Source of the DNA: Aotearoamyces nothofagi
Lineage: Eukaryota > Ascomycota > Leotiomycetes > Leotiales > Tympanidaceae
Reading direction: 5' to 3'
Length of the DNA stretch: 64,000 bases
Assembly: GCA_015345905.1 (NCBI GenBank)
Contig: JADDTR010000001.1
Location: forward strand, 930,001 to 994,000
In this document: piece after piece, positions 57,601 to 64,000 of the stretch
Layout of the letters: every line of letters begins with the position of its first letter
How positions within the stretch are numbered: position 1 is the stretch's first letter
Notes under the pieces: generated by a model
Databases searched by the model: none
What the model saw: the letters and a program-made list of their open reading frames with translations, nothing else
Told to the model about the DNA's origin: nothing
Translations under genes and position numbers: made by a program

Positions 57601-58434
57601 GAGACATCCGAGATCCGGCCACGGGGATGGCCCGATCCCATCTAAAAGCACAGCATAGCACAGCACAGCACAGCATAGCATGCCTACGTTTAGAATGCCT
57701 GGCTTCTCTCCTCTGCTCGGCCTCCAGATGGCGAGAGCGAGACTTCGGCAGCGGCGGACTGCATGGGGTGGGACTGGACTGGGTTCTCCGTGCAACTCGC
57801 CCCATGCCCTCTTGCACATCCACTCACCCTCGCACCCAGAGCAGGATGGCAGCGTGCCGTAGATGTAGGCAGGCTATACCGGATCCGTTCGTCCAAATAT
57901 ATAGATAGTAATATGGTATGCTTACGCCCCTGTCATGTTCTTCTATGTAGCCTTGGCATGTCTACTCTACGTACAGTACAGTATGAGCACCCTTCCATAA
58001 GCACCCCGCCTGAGAGGGCCCAGCTGCATCCGAGAAACGATGCCGAGTGAAGATCTAGATGCCCCGAGCTATCACCGAGTTCTGTTAATAACCCAACGCC
58101 TGTGTGAGGGAGTGTACAACCCGCAGCTGCCACCATTTTTATATCGCCCCAGCCTGTTCACGCTCTACCAGGATGACAAGTCGTAGCCCGCCCCTCTTCC
58201 GGGGAGCCCATGTTTGATGTAGTTATTTCTATAGTCTAATCTAATTCTAATTCTGGTTGCGTGACTTGCCAATTGCTATGTTATCTGGAATACAGTGAGA
58301 ATTGGCCAACTCGCCGTGGAATTGGCCAAATCGCAAATTGGCGGGTACAATCCATCAGATCAGATAGAGTAGTTAGGTTTGGTTCAAAAGTCTAGTGAAG
58401 CATTACTGTCATGCAAAACCCCCGGTCTTGTCCA
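54683..58434. repeat. gene-free, repeat-filled region
   Basis: Arrays include hexamer TATGCC/TGTGCC at about 55491-55535; a family of ACAGCAAGAGCAGTA and GTACTGTAC units at about 55932-56115; three copies of a 39-46 bp unit (AGACAAGTCTGCCAAGG...TACAGGACAGTA) at about 56869-57005; and AGCACAGCAT repeats at 57649-57680. GTACAGTA and its complement recur throughout. Open frames are repeat translations on both strands and I do not call any. This precedes the coiled-coil gene and follows the 3' end of the vacuolar MFS gene. Confidence 0.7.
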
Positions 58435-60313
58435 TCACCTGCTTAGTCTCTTCTCCTTGATGAAGAATGCACTCAGCACAGCTCCGCTGACCACCACGAG
58501 CGTCAAGCCGAAAGCTGCCGTTGTTGCCCTCTGATAGCACAACCTCACGATCTCCCTGGTATGTGGTTCGAGCTGCTTGATATAGTCTAAACTATGTCTG
58601 ACTCTATCCACGATCTTGTCGGCCTCATCCCCATTCTCGAGACTCGCTCTCAGCTGCAATCGAAGGCTCTGCTGGACTACCGTTGCTGATAGCGAGACGC
58701 CAATCACACTGCCCAGTGATCGGAAGAGGTATGAGCAGGCCGTGACAATGGCTTGATCTTTTGGATCTGCATTGGCAATCAGTGCGATGAGTGTTGTGGT
58801 GACACCTATACCGCCACCGAATCCGCAGAATACCATCCCTCCAACAACGCCCCAGACCGAGTTGATCAGTACACCGGAGCAGAGAAATATGATAATGTCA
58901 CCAAACAGCAGAATGATGTAAGCGGTAATGGTTAGCCAATAATATTTACCAGTTTTCTGCATGAAAAGGCCACCCCCAACAGATCCTGTCACGGATCCGA
59001 TGATACCTGGGATCAAGCGGAGGCCGGCTTGAGTTGACGAAAGACCATCAACTGCTTGCATGAACAGTGGGATATAGAACAGGACAGCAATATAACCCCC
59101 AAAAGCGAAAAAGTTACACAGATATGCAGCAACGAGACTTCGTTCAAAGATGACTCTGCCAGGAGCAAACGGGTTTGTAGCGATTTTTACCTCGACGAGT
59201 ATGAAGATTGCATATAGTGGGACTGAGATGACAAGACAGGAGATGGTTAACTTGTTGGCCCAGCCCATATTGCTTCCGTTATCGAGGGCAAGAAGCAGAC
59301 TAAATGTTGCTATGATGAGCATGAAAGCGCCCAAAAAATCGACACGAGCAAGCTTTTCCTTCCAGTGCGAGTCGTCAAGCTTGGGGAGGTGAAGGATAAA
59401 AGTGACAGCTAGAATCGCAACAAAGCACATTGGTCCTTGTGCCATAAACGCCCTGTGAATAGTTTAGTATAAATCCCACAGAGACCTCCAATGGATAAAG
59501 AAATTAAAGGCTTACCATCGCCAGCCAATAGAGTCAGCCATAACGCCACCCAAAGGCGCACCGGCTGCAGCTCCTGCAGCATATATGATGTTTATGTAGC
59601 CCTGCCACGTCCCTCTTTCTCGCAAAGGGATAATATCAGACATCAGGATTGATACCACGGTTGACATTCCGCCCCCTCCGATCCCCGCAAAAGCTCGAGC
59701 CGCCACAAGCTCCTGAATATTTCTTGCCAGTCCACAAAATATGCATCCCAGTCCAAAGACTGCATAGGCAAAGAGTAGCGCGGGCTTCCTCCCAAAGATA
59801 TCGCTGAGCTTGCCGTACAACGGCTGGAAAGTGGTCAACGTGAGGAAATACCTAGTAGAATAAGCAGGCTGCGCTTTAGCAAAGAGGAGCTACGGTACTT
59901 ACGCAGTAGCGATCCAGCTTGTGCTATTCAGGGCGTTCAACTCGCTCCCGATCCGGCCATAGGTGCTGACAATAATTGTCTGGTCGGCGGCACTCAAGAA
60001 AACCTGGATGATAGAAACCAGTCAGCATGCCATCTACGCACTCTGATTTGGAACCTTGACTTACTCCAATACCGATGGCTGGAAGTAGCCAGTGCAGCTG
60101 GGCGGCCATCTCGGGCAGACCTTCGAACATTGGATTCGCAGCCTCTTCCCCCTCGCCTCTCTCCTCATCTCCAGACCCATCGAGCACAGAAGCTTCATCT
60201 AGAAGCGGAGAATCAGGCAGAGCTCTCAGGGATGGATCAATTGTCTTCGGCAGATCTTCTGCAAGTAGAGGAGAGGTCTCAGACGGCTTTGTATGGCCAT
60301 TGGAGATCGCCAT
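58435..60313 (-). CDS. MFS transporter, vacuolar basic amino-acid type (Vba/Fnx-like, DHA2 fold)
   Basis: Exons on the minus strand are 60313-60065, 60003-59903, 59851-59516 and 59452-58435; 567 aa. The start at 60313 gives MAISNGHTKPSE and an acidic cytosolic tail ending in a PMFEGLPE-type motif. The joins restore GIGVFLSAADQTIIVSTYG, TSWIATAYFLTLT and DSIGWRWAFMAQGP. MFS signatures: GKLSDIFGRKPALLF after segment 2, and the DHA2-like GGGGMSTVVSILMSD with RERGTWQGYINIIYAAGAAA. The family imports Lys, His and Arg into vacuoles (yeast Vba1-3, fission yeast Fnx1). Vacuolar location and substrate are inferred from family; a drug-exporting relative is the alternative. Introns are 61, 51 and 63 nt. 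Confidence 0.88.
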
Positions 60314-60894
60314 GCTTGAGGAAGTCAATGTATCAAGAAGAGTTATCGTGATTAGGCAAATCGTAAATAGAGTTGAGAAGGATATTTCAGCAATGCGATG
60401 CTATTATGCTAATATAAATGAAAAGTGCTTGCCACTAAACATCACTTTATGCCTTCATCTTTTCAGCGCACTGTTCTCTTCGTGGAAGGTAATTGGATGG
60501 CCATTATCTTTGCACGACAGTACAAAAGTAAGCAATTCATTGTCGACGGCGTTCTAGGAAGCTCCGTTCTCCGATAAGGACCCGGTGAATGAAGGTGGGG
60601 CCGGCTTATCATCGCGAGGGAGACTTATCTGTACTCGTACGTCGGCGAGACGTATCACAATACATACCTCCAAGCACGCCATGCACTTTATGTCAGCTAC
60701 TGTAGTGGTTCGATGGGCTGAAGAAGTCCATGTTCATAATAAGCAGCCAACTGAACGTCTTGATATATGCTTGCCTTTCCCTCGCCTATCAAATGATCCA
60801 GGGCATTCCGCCTTGGACGAAGGACATGATAACCGACCCGCAGCCTTAAAAGGGCAGTAATGCTCTGGGTCAAACAGTATTATGATGTGGGTAT
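60314..60894. other. intergenic, promoter of the Vba/Fnx-like gene
   Basis: No gene or repeat is supported. Confidence 0.5.
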
Positions 60895-62352
60895 CTAACT
60901 AGTCCTCCAAGCTGGACATGCCGCTACAGCTTTCTCGTCCTCGATAGACTCTTCCTCAATCACTTTCCTGATCCATTCCTGCTCCCGTTCAATAGCGTCC
61001 CGTTCGATCTGTGTCATGACATCCAATTCCATAAGCATGCCTCTAGCTAAGGCAGTGCACCCATTTACCAGCACGCTCAGACTAGACCTATCCTCAAGCT
61101 CTCCCAAGTCTCTTAAGCTATGTCTCCAGCCTTCCAATTTTCTTCTTAAAAGCTCACAGTCGTCCTTCCATCCCTGATCTATCGGCTCCACAAACACCAC
61201 CTCCGAGGTACCATCAAGGATTTTACCTTGCTCTCGAGATTCGAAAATGTCTTGCAACTGGGTGACCCAACGCTCGTATCGCCGTACAACGCGTGAAAAC
61301 TTGCCTCCAGAGTCGCCCATGTTCCATACCCCAGTGACCACCTGTTCAAGCGCTTGAATCTTCTCCTCTAAACCCCACCCCGGGGCGCTCGAATCTGTCC
61401 ATTCTTTCAAGGCCATAATGTTGAGTTGGTCCTGCTCTTCAGTCTCAAGCTTCACCAGATCTTCATGCCTTTCCACAACTGATTGAAACCTCTCTCCAAG
61501 TTTCCGCTTCGCGCTGGATTTCCATTCCTTCTGCACTACTGCCGAGTCGCGATGTATAATGTGTAGCTGTAATAGTTCGGCTTGTAGACTTGCTGTCTGG
61601 GCAGATATAGCAACATTGGAGGGGAGCTTGCTAGGAGATGGTGGCGCCAAATACGACGCGGTAGGTGGCTTTGGCGCGAGGGATTTTGCAGGTGAGTAAT
61701 GCTGTTGTAGAATCGAAAACGCAGGTCTGCGAGTTTCTGAAGAGGAAGAAGGAGGTTGGATTGACTGGGAATATGGGCGTATTGTTGTTGATGCTGTTAG
61801 TAGAGAGGCATTGCGAGTGTGTGTAGTACCACCGGGACGTACACTCGCAGACACGGTACTGGCCGAGGCATGGCGTGTGTGCTGACTGCCACCGGGACGC
61901 TCGCCTGAGGAAGTGGCATTTGTCGACACATTTCGACCGTGTCCCTTGGAAGTACTCGGCCTTCGCGAAAGCGAGGTATTGGACACAGGTGGTTCGGTTG
62001 AAGTTCGAGCACTGGGCCGCCGCGTAGATGCTTTGTTGCTGTCCGATGTCAGAGGAGGTCTGCTACTGACGGTGGAGCGGGATGGAGGCGGGCGCATAGA
62101 GGCATTGCTGCTGCTGGTGCTTGCACGCGCAGTGCTTGCTGTTCGCGACAGTGATGTGGTCGTAGGTCTGACGGGTAGTCTGCTTGGAGACTGATTGTCC
62201 CGCGGTTCAGTTGTACTCGCGTCATCACGTGTTGATGCTGTAGCTGTAGCTGTAGCTGCACGTGTCCGACGGTTCGGGGCAGTTCCTGAGTCTGGCCTAC
62301 GCAAGGAACGTGTTCGCGCAGGCAGTGCTTGTGCTGGCATGGTCGTGCTCAT
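60895..62352 (-). CDS. Ser/Arg-rich protein with C-terminal coiled-coil domain, unknown function
   Basis: Single exon, 485 aa from the ATG at 62352; the frame stays open upstream to 62556 but that part is not protein-like. Residues 1-240 are disordered, Ser/Thr/Arg/Pro-rich with repeated RRPS, TRHAS and TRNAS motifs that could be kinase sites. From about residue 255 a helical domain runs to the end: LQAELLQLHIIHRDSAVVQK, FQSVVERHEDLVKLETEEQD, GWGLEEKIQALEQVVTGVWN and RRYERWVTQLQDIFESREQG. The disordered basic N-terminus with a helical C-terminus recalls microtubule- or spindle-associated proteins, but I cannot name the family. No catalytic motif or membrane segment is seen. Confidence 0.75.
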   Translation of the reverse strand: MSTTMPAQALPARTRSLRRPDSGTAPNRRTRAATATATASTRDDASTTEPRDNQSPSRLPVRPTTTSLSRTASTARASTSSSNASMRPPPSRSTVSSRPPLTSDSNKASTRRPSARTSTEPPVSNTSLSRRPSTSKGHGRNVSTNATSSGERPGGSQHTRHASASTVSASVRPGGTTHTRNASLLTASTTIRPYSQSIQPPSSSSETRRPAFSILQQHYSPAKSLAPKPPTASYLAPPSPSKLPSNVAISAQTASLQAELLQLHIIHRDSAVVQKEWKSSAKRKLGERFQSVVERHEDLVKLETEEQDQLNIMALKEWTDSSAPGWGLEEKIQALEQVVTGVWNMGDSGGKFSRVVRRYERWVTQLQDIFESREQGKILDGTSEVVFVEPIDQGWKDDCELLRRKLEGWRHSLRDLGELEDRSSLSVLVNGCTALARGMLMELDVMTQIERDAIEREQEWIRKVIEEESIEDEKAVAACPAWRTS

Positions 62353-64000
62353 TATGGCTTGTTGGATACGGGCAGGGCCTCGGGGCACGACTGTTTGTTT
62401 ACAGAGCAAACCAAGGCGAGCAGAGTAGTGTACCGAAGTCACGGGGTGACATAATAGACACCGGCCGGAAGAGCAGAGCCGGGTCAGGGAGCGTATGTGC
62501 TGTGCTCTGGGATACAGATACTGTATCTGTGCTGTAGTCAGCGGTATACTGTACACTACGGAGTACGATTCCTACCGTCCACACTTTACTGCTCCGTAAC
62601 TCGTAATTGCCCACAGATGGCTCGTCTCGCGTGTGGGGCCTCCAGGAGTTTTGAGTTTACAGGGCCTGTCAGACGTGTCAGCCATGTCAGCCATGTCAGT
62701 CAGCCATGTCAGCCATGCCTGTCGTGCCTGACCGGGCACGCTGACAGACACGCTGACAGGCACGCTGACTGACGCAGCTGGCAACCTGAGACCTTCGCTA
62801 TGGCTACATTATTACAGCACGTACCCTACACCAAGTACTTACACACAGCACTGTATATGGCACACAGTAGCATGCATGCCTGGCAGACAGATGGGGAAAC
62901 GGCTCAGGTACCATCGTGCGTATGCTTCCATTCCAGCAACAAGGTTCCGTCTAAACGGCCGCTACCCCTAGCCCTCCAGACGGACAGGAGAAAAACAACG
63001 TCAGAGATCCGACGCTGAGTTTCCTATTATGTGGACTCGGCCTCGTACGGGTGGAGGAGCGGTTTGTAATTGCATGAAACTCCCAGATCCGTCACTTCTG
63101 CCCGCCCTCGCTCCGCCTGCCCCTATCCTACCAGGGCGGAAGAGCGAAGAGCCCTATGAAATCTCTGCCGCACCGTACTGTCGAGGCATGAGGCATGAGG
63201 CATGAGGCATGACTGATCTGGATGGCTCGGATTCCAAGTGGAGTAGGGACTGTGAAGCAGGAGCGACGCATGGACGACGGGCCGTGGGCATCTCGCACCG
63301 AGTCTACGCTCCCTTGAAGATGCAGTAAGTAAGAATACATACAGTACAGTACAGTAGGGTAGGACTATAGCTACAGTACCATGGTCGCATACTTTAGCAT
63401 ATCCATTAGCCATCCCGACTTCCAAAAATAACTGTTTCTGAAACGACCAAGGCTTCTTCTCAGCTGGACCTGTGCAAGCCATGCAATCAAGTCATTCATT
63501 ACCTTGCGTCCGAAAACTCCATCGAGATATATGCATATGTCCTTACTATGGGGCCTCGCAGTAGTAGGACAGCGCAGTTCAGTGCAGTCAGTACAGTGCG
63601 GGACAGAACAGTGGAATCAGTGAAATGTCAGTGCGGCGGCATTCTTTGCGCAGCGTAGCGGCTGTTTGACGGGGCGTCAGGCTTTCGGGTCGCCAGCAGT
63701 GGCTGTTTGGGGTGTCAGCTCGGGCTCTAGCAGCGACTCCAGCACTGTGGCTCCAGCGGTGGCTCCAGCGGTGGCTCCAGCGGTGGCTCCAGCAGTAACG
63801 AGTAGCGACAGCGCTACCTCCAGCGCTACCTCCAGCGCTACCTCCACTATCGTCGCAGCCACTGTCACTACTGCCACTACAGTAACTACAGTAACTACAG
63901 TAACTGCGCTACCGTAGTATGTGCCCGCTCCGGTGCTGTACCGTCCTGTACTGTCCTGTACGGTCCTGTACAAGTACACGCCCACCCACCCACCTACCTG
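62353..64000. repeat. gene-free, repeat-rich region to the window end
   Basis: Arrays include GTCAGCCAT repeats at about 62675-62725; a 7-bp GAGGCAT array at 63183-63213; a 12-bp GTGGCTCCAGCG array at about 63747-63794; a 12-bp AGCGCTACCTCC array at about 63810-63845; and ACTACAGTA repeats at about 63875-63903. ACAGTACAGTAC sequence recurs near 63340. An 83-codon frame over the last arrays encodes only VAPA/TSSA repeats and is rejected as a gene. Confidence 0.65.

Noticed and set aside
63666-63917. 83-codon frame of VAPA and TSSA repeats
   Set aside because: It is the direct translation of 12-bp and 9-bp tandem arrays with no other coding evidence.

Overview
This is a 64 kb nuclear window from a filamentous ascomycete (Pezizomycotina). 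The call rests on short spliceosomal introns (mostly 47-92 nt, donors GTAAGT/GTATGT, branch sites CTAAC/CTGAC), a Zn(II)2Cys6 regulator, a PaxU-type DUF829 protein, a 2EXR protein, fungal Hos4, Stb3 and Vba/Fnx-like proteins, and dispersed compact genes. Order or species cannot be assigned from the sequence. I see no bacterial, phage, CRISPR or rRNA content, no convincing tRNA, and no intact transposon.

Layout. 1-7 kb: C-terminus of a PAS-type kinase (cut by the window edge), a GC-rich 2EXR protein and a PXA-domain protein with an exactly 1000-nt intron. 7.5-15 kb: a CENP-B-type HTH protein whose DNA-binding helix is completed by a 22-nt exon, a 4.2 kb repeat-filled gap, and the GTPase Rbg1/DRG1 in six exons, two of only 21 nt. 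15-24 kb: polyprenol reductase, ALKBH6-like oxygenase, the ankyrin protein Hos4 of the Set3 complex, and a DUF829 hydrolase-like protein. 23.5-28 kb: a divergent pair of monocarboxylate-type MFS transporter and Zn2Cys6 regulator. 28.6-33.8 kb: branch-point-binding protein SF1/BBP, a Ure2-like GST, and a minisatellite that includes a decayed copy of the GST 3' end. 34.7-43.8 kb: Stb3, topoisomerase III, a DUF1295 membrane protein and a small unknown protein. 44.3-54.7 kb: a BCAS3-type propeller, DPM2 (88 aa, three tiny exons), the splicing factor Cwc22 and a coiled-coil protein. 58.4-62.4 kb: a vacuolar amino-acid MFS transporter (Vba/Fnx-like) and a Ser/Arg-rich coiled-coil protein.

The genes are mostly housekeeping and do not form a biosynthetic cluster. 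Links by function: polyprenol reductase and DPM2 both serve dolichol-linked glycosylation; SF1/BBP and Cwc22 are splicing factors; Hos4 and Stb3 are both associated with histone-deacetylase complexes in yeast. Several divergent pairs share short promoters (Rbg1/Dfg10, DPM2/Cwc22, ALKBH6/Hos4).

The most unusual signals are in gene architecture: micro-exons, AAG 3' splice sites, an SF1 intron carrying five branch-site-like motifs, the 1000-nt intron, and a terminal TOP3 intron whose retention would keep the frame. I also note four long, microsatellite-rich, gene-free stretches, each lying just 5' of a minus-strand gene. All exon joins below were made by hand from reading frame, splice-site sequence and remembered family conservation; no alignments were run.
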